From: Phycisphaerae bacterium
Lineage (GTDB): Bacteria; Planctomycetota; Phycisphaerae; UBA1845
Direction of reading: 5' to 3'
Assembly: GCA_029260015.1 (NCBI GenBank)
Contig: JAJDEB010000023.1
Span: 109,457 to 173,456, forward strand
Length of the DNA: 64,000 nucleotides
The position numbers and the translations under genes were made by a program. The notes below the pieces were generated by a model that worked only from the letters and a program-made list of their open reading frames with translations, searched no databases and was not told the DNA's origin. Positions 17,652 through 27,300 of the stretch are shown one piece after another (position 1 is the stretch's first letter; every line of letters begins with the position of its first letter).

Positions 17652-18227
17652 GTGACGATCCGCAAACTAATCTGGATCAAGCCCAGCGTGCAGCGGCTTG
17701 CAATGGTCGGCTTGATGACGTTGGCAATCGGCGGATGCAAGAAAGGTGAAGCGGATGGCGACACCTCAAGCCAACTGACCACGCCAGCGGATGACACACC
17801 GCAAAAAGAGTTGGTCAGCTTTCCGCCGGACTTCACCTGCGACGATCCGGAAGTGCCCGAGTTTCTCAAGAGTGCGGTGAAAGCCTGTGTCGATCAGGAC
17901 TATGACAAATTTCGATCGATGTGGAGCGCCCGCGATGAACCGATCAGCGAGAAAGAATTCATCCGAGCGTGGCAAGCCAACCCGCGATTCGCGCTGACCG
18001 AAATGCGCCGAATGCAGACGCCTGAAGGCGAAATTGTATATGCCGTCCGTGCCCATGTATCGCTCGACCCGAACGAAGTGCCCGAGCCGGATCGCGATGT
18101 CGTCCTGCTCATCGTCAATGAAAACGACAACTGGCGCCTCCGCAGAGCCCCCAAAAAACTCATCAAAATGATGAAGGGTGAATCGGACAACTCCAACGAT
18201 TCCGACGCCAACTCAAACGGCGAATAA
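17652..18227 (+). CDS. Putative lipoprotein of unknown function
   Basis: About 191 residues from a GTG at 17652, which has GGAGGAA five bases upstream and so wins over earlier in-frame starts. The N-terminus is a classical lipoprotein signal: several Lys/Arg, LAMVGLMTLAIGG, then Cys and KKGE. The mature domain (DDPEVPEFLKSAVKACVDQDYDKFRSMWS) resembles small alpha/beta folds that follow lipoprotein linkers, and ends in a Ser/Asp/Asn-rich tail. I do not recognise the family. Its 5' end is divergent from argE. Confidence 0.7.
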   Translation: MTIRKLIWIKPSVQRLAMVGLMTLAIGGCKKGEADGDTSSQLTTPADDTPQKELVSFPPDFTCDDPEVPEFLKSAVKACVDQDYDKFRSMWSARDEPISEKEFIRAWQANPRFALTEMRRMQTPEGEIVYAVRAHVSLDPNEVPEPDRDVVLLIVNENDNWRLRRAPKKLIKMMKGESDNSNDSDANSNGE

Positions 18228-18255
18228 GCGAACTCAATACGATTCGTTAGGTCCG

Positions 18256-18391
18256 CCGTCATTCCCGCGCAAGCGGGAACCCAGCCCATGAAGCACTGAA
18301 GGCTCTTGAAGGCCGATTGCGGCCATGTGCGGTGCAAAGAACATTGGAGTCTCTCGTGCAATTCTGGATTCCCGCTTGCGCGGGAATGACG
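18256..18391. repeat. Inverted pair of ATTCCCGC hairpin elements
   Basis: Left copy at 18256-18282 (GTCATTCCCGCGCAAGCGGG...) and right copy at 18364-18391 (CTGGATTCCCGCTTGCGCGG...) face each other about 80 bases apart. Each is itself a hairpin (TTCCCGC with GCGGGAA). A second pair of the same type lies at 23.86 kb. Confidence 0.8.
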
Positions 18392-18400
18392 ATAAAACGC

Positions 18401-18436
18401 AAAAGAGGCGGGTCCGATCGATTTCGGGCCCGCCTC
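18401..18436 (-). terminator. Terminator of the metalloprotease gene
   Basis: Arms GAGGCGGG and CCCGCCTC (18405-18412, 18429-18436) with inner CCGA/TCGG pairing, followed on the minus strand by TTTT and a second T-rich stretch. It is positioned 32 bases after the stop codon. Confidence 0.75.
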
Positions 18437-18468
18437 ACTAGTTTATACGCCAGTTGGAATTGTCGTTC

Positions 18469-21192
18469 TTACAACTCGTAGCCAGCTTCTAACGCTCGTT
18501 CGATCCGCGTCTTGGAATCGACCAAGTGCGCTTCAGCGAAGTCATCAAGCCCGCCCGCTTCCAAACGCTTTTCGATGCGTCCTTGCAACTTGCGAAGGGT
18601 CATGCGTGCCACAGCCACGGCGTCGGCAGGGAAGGAATATCCCGGGTCCGACATCACGGTGCGCTCCAGCATCATCAACTGATTTCGCTGCAACGTGCGA
18701 CGAACGCTAGAAATCAGCGGTTTGCCGTCGCCATTCAACTTGCTGGCACCTTCGTGATCCACTTCCGACCAGATCGCATCCGTCACCGAGTTCATCAGTT
18801 CCGGTACGCTCAGGAATTCTTCGCCAGCAGGTACTTTCAAACTGGCATCGTAGATCCGGCGGATCGTCATCGGACTCATCACATGGAACAACGCCCACGA
18901 CTGAACGCTCGAAATCTTGTCGTGGATTGGATACTCCTGGTAATAATCGTACGAATCGGTGTCCCAGTGATTCCAGCGTCCGGGTGCCAATTTCAACAGA
19001 AGCTGCGGATCGAACGAAAACGCGTCCGGTCCAAACACACGCTCGTTCAAGAATGCCAGTGTGTCGCGCTGCGTCTTGGCATCGACCAATTCGACTGGCG
19101 GACGTGCATTGGGGTCGCCCTTGTGATCGCGGTGCAGGTACTGCCCACCGATTTGACGGGCCGCAAAGCGGGTGACCCGACTCGATTCGTAAAGGAACAT
19201 GTCAAACAATTGACGAAGCTGGTTATAGCTTTCGCCTTCTTTCATGCCCCATTCGGTCATCTTCTTGCTGAGGTTGTTCACCAGATCCATGCGGTACTTG
19301 GCCCACGCGATGGGGTCTTGACCGTTGTCGTAAGTATTGACCAAAGGGTCGGGTGCGAGGAACCCGGAATCTTCATCGGTCGCAAAGTCGAGACCCTGCT
19401 CGGAAACGCGGCCGGCGATCTGGCCCAGCATTTCATCTTCCTTCTGATCGGGAGCCGGAACACTGTAACCGTACGCGATCGCGATCTCGTCGTAAGGACC
19501 GACGGCTTGGCTCATGTAGAGGTTTCGCTTCGATCCGTCGATATTGTAGACGGCAGGATTGTAATCCATAACTGAAGCGGTGGTCGGGACGTTCGGATCG
19601 GTGTTGGCCATGATCTCTTCGAGCGACTTCCACGAACTGGCTTTGAAGTTATGACGCAACCCGAGGGTGTGTCCGACTTCGTGACATGCGACCAGCTTGA
19701 TCCACTGTCCAACGTAGTCATCGCGCGACGTCAACTCACCGGAGGTGGCTGCGAGGAACGCACCACCGAGGGCCATCTCGTGCATGGCGCCGGTTGCATA
19801 CGCACACAACCCATCAGGATGGAACTCTTCAAGCATTTTCATCGCCCGAGGTTCCCAGTCGTCTACATTGTCGTCATTGTCTGAATCCGGAATCAACCGG
19901 GTCATCGCCGACGTCGGGCGCCACTCTGGATGGGCATCCCAGAACGCGTGCAACTTCGGATCTTCCGATGCCGTCGGACCTTGCCCCAACATGCGGTCGT
20001 AGCGTGAACTCCAGGTGCGGGCCATCGAATCGTCCATGATGATATCGGCGTCGAGAATTTCGCCGGTCAGCGGGTTGGCACGACTCGGTCCCATCGCAAA
20101 CGCCCGACCGCTGACGATCCAGCGGAAGAAGTTGTAGTTGACGTCTTCGGGATCGATATCGGCGAATTCGTTGGTGTCGGTTTGCTGACGAACTTGGACA
20201 GCGTTGCGGATACCGGCTTTCTTGAAGGCGACATTCCACATTTCGATGCCTTCGCGGATGTATCGGCGATACTTCACCGGGACGGTTTTTTCGATGTAGA
20301 AAACGATCTGATCGTCGGGGTGAACGTCGGAGACGGCTTGCTTCGGATCGCTCTTGCGCAAGTGCCAACGGTGGATATTGCGTTTGAAGATGGTGCGATC
20401 GTCATGGTCTGCCGCCCAGTTCTTGCGAGCGGTCATGAAGTAACCAACGCGATCATCGGCATCGCGCGATTTGTAGTCGGTCTCGGGAAGGCGCGAGATG
20501 CTGTAGTGGATCACCGCTTTGGTTCCGCCTGATCCACCGGCCATGAACACAGCTTCGACGGAGAGTTCGAGATTGTCTTTGAATCCCTTGCGCTTCACCC
20601 ATTTGCTGATGGACGAATCCATGTTGCCGCCGAAGTAGCGACCGAGTCCGAGGAAGTCTGTCTTGAGGATCGAATCGAGATTGATCACGGCATCACCACC
20701 GCGTTTGGTGACGATCGGTGTCGCGAGCAGAACCGAGTCGGTGTAGGTGCGATCGATCACATCCTGCACGTCGGTGCCCTTGCCCTTGAGGTGCCGCATC
20801 TCCGGCTGAACCAGGATCAACTTCTTGTTGTATTCTTCCCAGCGGACGAGCTTATGCCCCAGAGGGAAGCCGGTGATCCCGCCACCGGACGTCATGCTTT
20901 GGGCCATGAGGAAATCTGTACCGACCATGCCACTGGGGATCACGGCGAGAAGATCGTCGGTCTTCTTATTGTAATAGAGTGGGAAGAAACCTTCGATGAG
21001 TTCGTAGTCTTTGGTGACTTCGTCGAAGGGTTTGTAGTCGGGTTTGTCCTCTTTCTTCTTTTCTTCTTTGGCGTCTTTCGCATCGTCGTCAGCGAACGAA
21101 ACCGACGGCGTCACCACTCCGATTGCCAGAAGGATCAGGAGCATTTTGCCCCAACCTCCACGAATCCACTTTGATTCAGATTTCGCGATCAT
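18469..21192 (-). CDS. Secreted zinc metalloprotease (DUF5117/DUF5118 type)
   Basis: 907-residue exported protease. A signal peptide (basic start, MLLILLAIGVVTPSVSFA) is followed by a Lys/Asp/Glu-rich linker. The middle has DUF5117-like sequence, and the catalytic site is the metzincin motif H504-E-V-G-H508-x5-H514 in ACHEVGHTLGLRHNF. SVMDYNPAVY about 40 residues later supplies the Met-turn. The remaining 350 residues are helical and end in ERALEAGYEL. This matches large periplasmic or secreted zinc proteases common in planctomycetes and Bacteroidetes; the substrates are unknown. AGGAG precedes the ATG by about ten bases, and a strong terminator follows. Confidence 0.85.
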   Translation of the reverse strand: MIAKSESKWIRGGWGKMLLILLAIGVVTPSVSFADDDAKDAKEEKKKEDKPDYKPFDEVTKDYELIEGFFPLYYNKKTDDLLAVIPSGMVGTDFLMAQSMTSGGGITGFPLGHKLVRWEEYNKKLILVQPEMRHLKGKGTDVQDVIDRTYTDSVLLATPIVTKRGGDAVINLDSILKTDFLGLGRYFGGNMDSSISKWVKRKGFKDNLELSVEAVFMAGGSGGTKAVIHYSISRLPETDYKSRDADDRVGYFMTARKNWAADHDDRTIFKRNIHRWHLRKSDPKQAVSDVHPDDQIVFYIEKTVPVKYRRYIREGIEMWNVAFKKAGIRNAVQVRQQTDTNEFADIDPEDVNYNFFRWIVSGRAFAMGPSRANPLTGEILDADIIMDDSMARTWSSRYDRMLGQGPTASEDPKLHAFWDAHPEWRPTSAMTRLIPDSDNDDNVDDWEPRAMKMLEEFHPDGLCAYATGAMHEMALGGAFLAATSGELTSRDDYVGQWIKLVACHEVGHTLGLRHNFKASSWKSLEEIMANTDPNVPTTASVMDYNPAVYNIDGSKRNLYMSQAVGPYDEIAIAYGYSVPAPDQKEDEMLGQIAGRVSEQGLDFATDEDSGFLAPDPLVNTYDNGQDPIAWAKYRMDLVNNLSKKMTEWGMKEGESYNQLRQLFDMFLYESSRVTRFAARQIGGQYLHRDHKGDPNARPPVELVDAKTQRDTLAFLNERVFGPDAFSFDPQLLLKLAPGRWNHWDTDSYDYYQEYPIHDKISSVQSWALFHVMSPMTIRRIYDASLKVPAGEEFLSVPELMNSVTDAIWSEVDHEGASKLNGDGKPLISSVRRTLQRNQLMMLERTVMSDPGYSFPADAVAVARMTLRKLQGRIEKRLEAGGLDDFAEAHLVDSKTRIERALEAGYEL

Positions 21193-21598
21193 GTTCGATC
21201 ATCTCCTATTGTTTCTAAATGTATCCCGCGGGTTGTTGTTCTGATGACCGAAGACGCTACGCGTTGGTCCAAAGGTCAATCGATGTTTAGTTAGGGTTGA
21301 CACCATCCGACGATGCACGGTCTAGAGACAATGCTGAGACTAGGGAAGTCAGCCGATCGACAAGAAACGGCCAAAGCTCTACAGATCGCCATCGTTGCCC
21401 TGCAACAAACCGCCGGATAAGATGCCTGATGCCTACGATATTATCGGAAACGGATTTTCGGAACTAGATCGGATGGCGGCGAGATTGTCGTTTGTTGTCG
21501 CTTCTGCCACCTACTAACCCTGAAAAACGAATTTACGCTACAAAGCGAATTAATAGACCTATCCCGGGACCGGGAATTCACCCCATCGTCGCCTCAAC
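21193..21598. other. Divergent intergenic region, no gene seen
   Basis: 406 bases between the divergent metalloprotease and ABC exporter genes. It should hold both promoters, but I could not pick one with confidence. There is no convincing small ORF, RNA or repeat, apart from a short CCCGGGACCGGG palindrome-like tract just before the exporter gene. Confidence 0.5.
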
Positions 21599-23800
21599 AT
21601 GCAAACCGAACTCATCACTGCTGACGACAAGAACCGAGCCAAACGCTCGAGCATCCGCACGCCGCATTTTCGCCGGATGCTTCGACTGGTTTGGCCGCAC
21701 CGCCGTTTGGTGGCGATCGGACTCTTCGCATCGATCATCTATGGATTCCTGAATTCGGCTGGCATCGTCAGCGTCTTGCCAGTTCTCAAGGTGATGCTTT
21801 CCGACGAAGGCCTGCACGGATGGGTCGATCGTTCCATCACTGAAGACCGACTCGGTGCGGAATTGGACATTCGCACGCAGATCGATGGGACCGACACGCC
21901 CAAACGACAACTGATGATCGTTGACGTGTCGCGGTCCTCTGACCTGGCAAGCAATGGCGTGCTGTCACTCGATTCGATTGACGCGTACATGCTTGAATCG
22001 GGAGCGGATGTCGATCAATCATCGGCGCAAATGCAACCCGTTGTGCCATCAAAGTTCCTTGAAGTAATCTCAGCGGCTGGCCCGGATGCAAAGTTGACGA
22101 TCAGCACGACCCATCCCGACGGAGAGTCAATCGCTGCGCCGGTCACCATCACACTCAGGCCCCCTTCAACCAACTGGGGCATCGGGAGATGGGCAACGAG
22201 TTTCGTTCCTCGGGCGAGCCACCCGAGCGGTCGCGTCAGCGCTTTGTATTGGGTGCTGGGATTCGTTGTGGTCGTCAACTTGCTCAGTAATGTGGCGCGA
22301 TTTATTGCTCAATACTTCGTCGCCGCAGGTGTGCTGCGTTCTGTCATGGACATGCGACGGACGCTTTATCGCAAGATTCTGCGCCTGCCGATGGCGTACT
22401 TCACGCGGGACACGTCGGACTTGGTTTCACGATTCGTTCAAGACGCGCAGGAAATGCAGCGCGGCTTGATGAGCATTTTCGGCAAGATGCTTCGAGAACC
22501 GATCAAAGCCATGTTCCTGTTCGGATGGGCACTTTTCCTCGACGCACGCATGACGCTGACCATGCTATTGATTTCACCGGTGGCGATTTTTCTGTTCTGG
22601 ACCGTCGGGCGAAAGATTCGAAAAGCCAACAACCGCCTGCTGCAAACTTATGGTTTAATGATCGGCGCATTGGGCACGGCGCTCGCGGCGATCGGTGTTG
22701 TTAAGACTTACAATGCCGAAAACCAGGAACGCAGACACCTATGGACGATCGACCGCAAGATGTTCAAGCAGCAACTCCGCATTGCCAAGCTCGAAGCATT
22801 CCTCAGGCCGGCACTCGAGATGATGGGAATCGTCGGTATCGCGGTCGTGTTCGGATGGCTCGGATCACGAGTCCTGCAGGAACACATCAGACTGGATGAA
22901 TTCGGCACGCTGGTTTTGGTACTTGGTGCATTGATCGACCCACTGCGAAAGATGGCCGACGTCTATCCGCGGGTCATGCGGTCGGCGGCTGGCGCCCAAC
23001 GCATCTTCGAAGTCATCGACACACCGGAAGAAGCCGAACTTCTCGAAGGTGCCCTTGAACTGCTACCCATTAAGGAACGCATCGAATTCAAGAACGTCAC
23101 GTTTACTTATCCGGAATCGGACACCGCCGCGCTTTCCGAAATCAACTTGACCATCAACAAAGGCGAGACCGTCGCATTGGTCGGTGCAAACGGCAGCGGT
23201 AAGACGACGCTCACCAAATTGCTCGTACGCTTCTACGACCCCGAACATGGAGCCGTATTCATCGACGGCATCGATATCCGCAGCGCCAAGCTCGCCAGCC
23301 TGCGCCGGCAAATCAGCATGGTGACCCAGGACCCGGTCGTCTTCGCCATGACCATCGCTGAAAACATCGCTTATGGGACGCGCCGCGCCGACGAAGATTC
23401 AATCAAAGATGCCGCCCGCCGCGCCCATGCCGAAGAATTCATCAATTCCAAGAACGACGCCTACAACGAACTCGTGGGTGAACGTGGCAGCACCCTTTCC
23501 GGTGGACAACGGCAGCGCTTGTGTATCGCCCGTGCGATGCTCCGCGACGCGCCGATCCTAATTTTCGACGAAGCCACCAGCCAGATCGACAGTGAATCCG
23601 AACAGCAAATTCAGGACGCCGTCCGAGAATACGCCACCGGACGCACAACCATTCTGATCGCTCATCGCCTAAGCACGATTCGATTCGCCCAAAGAATCAT
23701 CGTGCTAGATCAAGGCCGCCTCGTCGACCAAGGGACGCACGAAGAACTCATCGGTCGCTGCGACATCTATGCAGCGATTTGCTCGACGCAGGAAAGCTAG
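21599..23800 (+). CDS. ABC exporter, MsbA-like, with large insert after TM1
   Basis: Half-transporter of 733 residues (membrane domain plus ATPase) that would act as a homodimer exporting a lipid, glycolipid or peptide. The ATPase has Walker A GANGSGKTT near 530, the Q-loop VTQDP, the signature LSGGQRQRL near 633, Walker B ILIFDEATS and the switch IAHRLST. The membrane part is unusual: TM1 (LVAIGLFASIIYGFL) is followed by about 150 soluble residues before TM2 (LYWVLGFVVVVNLLS), where most family members have a short periplasmic loop. That insert includes KFLEVISAAGPDAKLTI and VTITLRPP, faintly PDZ-like. No Shine-Dalgarno is visible at the ATG. Confidence 0.88.
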   Translation: MQTELITADDKNRAKRSSIRTPHFRRMLRLVWPHRRLVAIGLFASIIYGFLNSAGIVSVLPVLKVMLSDEGLHGWVDRSITEDRLGAELDIRTQIDGTDTPKRQLMIVDVSRSSDLASNGVLSLDSIDAYMLESGADVDQSSAQMQPVVPSKFLEVISAAGPDAKLTISTTHPDGESIAAPVTITLRPPSTNWGIGRWATSFVPRASHPSGRVSALYWVLGFVVVVNLLSNVARFIAQYFVAAGVLRSVMDMRRTLYRKILRLPMAYFTRDTSDLVSRFVQDAQEMQRGLMSIFGKMLREPIKAMFLFGWALFLDARMTLTMLLISPVAIFLFWTVGRKIRKANNRLLQTYGLMIGALGTALAAIGVVKTYNAENQERRHLWTIDRKMFKQQLRIAKLEAFLRPALEMMGIVGIAVVFGWLGSRVLQEHIRLDEFGTLVLVLGALIDPLRKMADVYPRVMRSAAGAQRIFEVIDTPEEAELLEGALELLPIKERIEFKNVTFTYPESDTAALSEINLTINKGETVALVGANGSGKTTLTKLLVRFYDPEHGAVFIDGIDIRSAKLASLRRQISMVTQDPVVFAMTIAENIAYGTRRADEDSIKDAARRAHAEEFINSKNDAYNELVGERGSTLSGGQRQRLCIARAMLRDAPILIFDEATSQIDSESEQQIQDAVREYATGRTTILIAHRLSTIRFAQRIIVLDQGRLVDQGTHEELIGRCDIYAAICSTQES

Positions 23801-24393
23801 TGTAGGCCCACGCGTCATCTTGCGGGTTGCGCTCCACTGTTAGTCCCAGCGATCCACTGTCATTCCCGCGGAAGCGGGAATCCAAGCCCCGCACGTTGCT
23901 TATCGCCCGTTCTGGACTCCCGCATGCGCGGGAGTGACGAACCACTAACGACATTCGACTCGCACTTTACCGCTGCGAGAAAGTCACAACACAAGAACGA
24001 ATGCGCACAGGATTTTTTCGAAGCGCAACACTTCGCGCAACATCATGTCACTTCCGGATATCAATTAAGTCGATTTAATTCGCGCGCAATTTGCAACGCG
24101 ATTCATTTGCCCAAATGCAAAACGTGTTTCATACTGACATTGGGTGTAGACAATTGAATACGACAACAGGCGTGCAACACGTCAGGTCATTGAACCTTGT
24201 TTCGACGAGTGAGTCGGAACTCCGAAATGGAAGCCTCGCGGTCAAGGTCCGTGATGATGTTCTCGTAAGGCAGTCCTATTAGGACAAACCCGAAAGATTG
24301 AGAGGGGCCTTAATGAAAGAACTAAAGACACGGAGCTTGGGGTGCGGGGCTTCAGATTTGCGCCCACTAACGGCGGCCCCTACGTTATTCGGC
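23801..24393. other. Convergent intergenic region, no gene seen
   Basis: 593 bases between the convergent exporter and dnaE genes. It holds the ATTCCCGC pair at 23859-23940 and a short AATTAA/TTAATT inverted repeat (24063-24080). Short open frames on the plus strand show no start signal or protein-like composition. Confidence 0.5.
23859..23940. repeat. Inverted pair of ATTCCCGC hairpin elements
   Basis: GTCATTCCCGCGGAAGCGGG at 23859 onward and the opposing TCTGGACTCCCGCATGCGCG at 23911 onward. It is the same family as 18256-18391 but with a much shorter spacer and independent base changes in the stems. Confidence 0.8.
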
Positions 24394-27300
24394 TTACGCG
24401 AATTCCTGTTGCAGCATTGTCGCGGGTTTTTGCGCAGTTGGGTTGAGGGGACTCGGTGAAGTCGTTTCGATAATCGTCTGAACCTCTTGGGTTTGCGATG
24501 GCTTGGGCATGATAGTTGGCCAAGGTATGGGCTGGCGCTTTGGACCGGTGCAGATGACACGGGTTTCGCCGATCAGCGACGCCAATTCATGCAGGCAGTG
24601 CGGTGACGCTTGCACCGACATATCATTGCTACATTTGATCGTCGCCACTTCGTGTTCGTTGGTTCTAATCTCGATATAAAGCGGGCATGAGCCCCGATGG
24701 GCGCCGGTGATTTCGAACAGTTTTTGAATCACTTCGTCGCTGTCTCGCAATTCGTCGACACGAACGATCACGCTTTCGCACAATTGCGACGGTGCTTTTT
24801 CGGCTGCAATGACTTCGCTCACCCGCACCGAAGGTTCTTCGCGTTTTCGATTGACCGCACCCTTCACAAATATGATTGCGTCGGGTTTGAGCAGGCTGCG
24901 ATAAGTATCCAACTCCTGCGGAGAGATCGTCACTTCGACCTTGCCCTTAAGGTCTTCCAGCGTCACGATCGCCATCCGCTGGCCTTGCTTGCGACCGTTG
25001 CGCAAGAGGATGTAGCGAATGTCTGTGATCAACCCGCCAAGAATCACACTGGACCCATCTTCATGGGTCACAAGATCAACCGTAGCTGCCGTCGAACACG
25101 ACTCTACCAGATCGCTGCAACTCGTCAGCGGATGCCGCGTCACGAAAAAACCCAGCACCGCTTTCTCGCGGGCGAGCATTTCCGCTTCGCTCCATTCATC
25201 CTGCGGAAGTTGGTGCGCCGTCTGCTCTGAATCGCCAGCGTCATCCCCACCACCAAACAAACTGAATTGGCCAGCTTTCTTGTCTTGCTGTGCGCGAATA
25301 CCACCTTGAATGGCATCGTCCACAACGTTCATCAGCGCCTTGCGCATCGCCCCGGTATCATCGAACGCCCCGCAGCACGTCAACGCTTCAACCACCCCAC
25401 GATTGACTGCCGACAAATCGACGCGTTCGCAAAAGTCAAAGATCGAGGTGAACGCCCCACCTTCTTCACGAGCGCGAACGATGGCATCGACGGCTTTGCT
25501 ACCAACGCCTTTGATCGCACCCAATCCGAAGCGAATCACTTTGCGATCCGGGTCACGCACGTCTGGCGTGAAATCATTACCGCTCGCGTTCACATCCGGC
25601 GGTGCGATCTCGATACCGAGTCGCTTGCACTCGTCGATGTATTCCTGAACCTTAGCCGCCGTCCCCATTTCAAACGTCAGCAACGCCGCCATGAATTCAA
25701 CCGGATAGAAGTGCTTCATGAACGCCGTTTGAAACGCAACGATTGCGTACCCGGTGGAGTGGGCTTTGTTGAATGCGTATCCACCGAATTCAAGAATATC
25801 GTCGTAGATTTTCTGCGCAGTGGCATCATCCAAACCATTCGCGATGCAGCCCTTTACGAACGGACCGCGATTGGCTTCGATCTTGTCGGTCTTTTTCTTG
25901 CTGATGAGCTTGGCCAACCGAAACGCCTGCTTCAATTCGACGCCGCCCAACCGATTGACCATCCGCGAAACCTGCTCCTGATAAACCATGATGCCGTAGG
26001 TTTCTTCCAGGACGGCTGTCATCTCAGGGTGCGGCGTCGTCCAATTAGCCCCGTGTTTGCGGGAAACGTAATCGTCGATGTACTTCATCGGGCCGGGACG
26101 ATACAGCGCGTTGGCTGCGATCAAGTCCTGAATCCGGTTCGGACGCATCCGCATGATCACGTCGCGCATCCCGCCCGATTCAAACTGAAACACACCCTTG
26201 GTATGCCCCGCAGCGAAAAGCGTATAGACGCCTTGATCGGTCAGATCGACATTCTCAATATCAACCTCGATCCCCCGCAATTCTTTCACCAGATCAATCG
26301 AACGCTGCAAGATGCTCAGCGTCCGCAGACCCAGAAAATCCATCTTCAGCAGACCGACCGCCTCGACCGTCGGACCGTCGAACTGCGTCACCACTGCATC
26401 GGCATCAGACCCGCGATACAGCGGCAGGAATTGATCGAGCGATTTGTCGGCGACAACCACGCCAGCCGCATGAATTCCCGCATGCCGTGCGAGCCCTTCC
26501 AACTTGCGACTGATGTCGATGATTTTCTTGACCTGCTCATTCGTTTCGTACAGGCTTTTGAGTTCAGGCTCTTGCGCGATCGCTTTGTCGATCGTCATCT
26601 TCAACTCAGCCGGAATCAACGAGGTCAACTTGTTGGCTTCCTCGAACCCCAAACCCATCACGCGCGAAACGTCTTTAACCGCAGCTTTGGCTTTGAGCGT
26701 TCCAAAGGTGATAATCTGTGCGACGTGACCGTACTTCTCGCGTACATATTCAATCACCCGCGCTCGACCGTTCTGGCAGATATCGACGTCGATGTCTGGC
26801 ATTTCGTCGCGATCGGGGTCCATGAACCGCTCGAAGTACAGGCCATAAGTCAGCGGATCGGGCGCAGAAATATCCAGACAATACGCCACGACAGAACTGC
26901 AACCGCTACCGCGCGCCCCGCATGGGATGTGATTATTGCGGGCGTACTGCACGAGGTCCCACACGATCAAGAAGTAGCTCGAAAACCCCTTGCTGGAAAT
27001 CACTTCGAGTTCGTAGTCGATGCGCTCGCGGACCTCATCATTTAGGTCTTCGTACTTGCGCTCCGCCGCTTCATAAACAATTCGACGCAGTTCTTTTTCA
27101 GGCGTGGTTGTTTCAGGAACGCTGTAAACCGGCGCGAACCGCTGATTGAAATTAAATTCCAGGTCGCACATGTCAGCCAACATCAGCGTGTTGCTCAACG
27201 CTTCGGGTTGACCGGGGAACAACTCGGCCATCTGCTCGGGCGATTTGAGGTAGAACTCACCGGTTTCGAATTTGAAACGGTTCTCATCGGACACGAGCTT

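Noticed and set aside
25267-27045. 592-codon open frame antisense to dnaE
   Set aside because: A mirror of dnaE codon bias: rich in Arg, His and Gln, no domain, no ribosome site.
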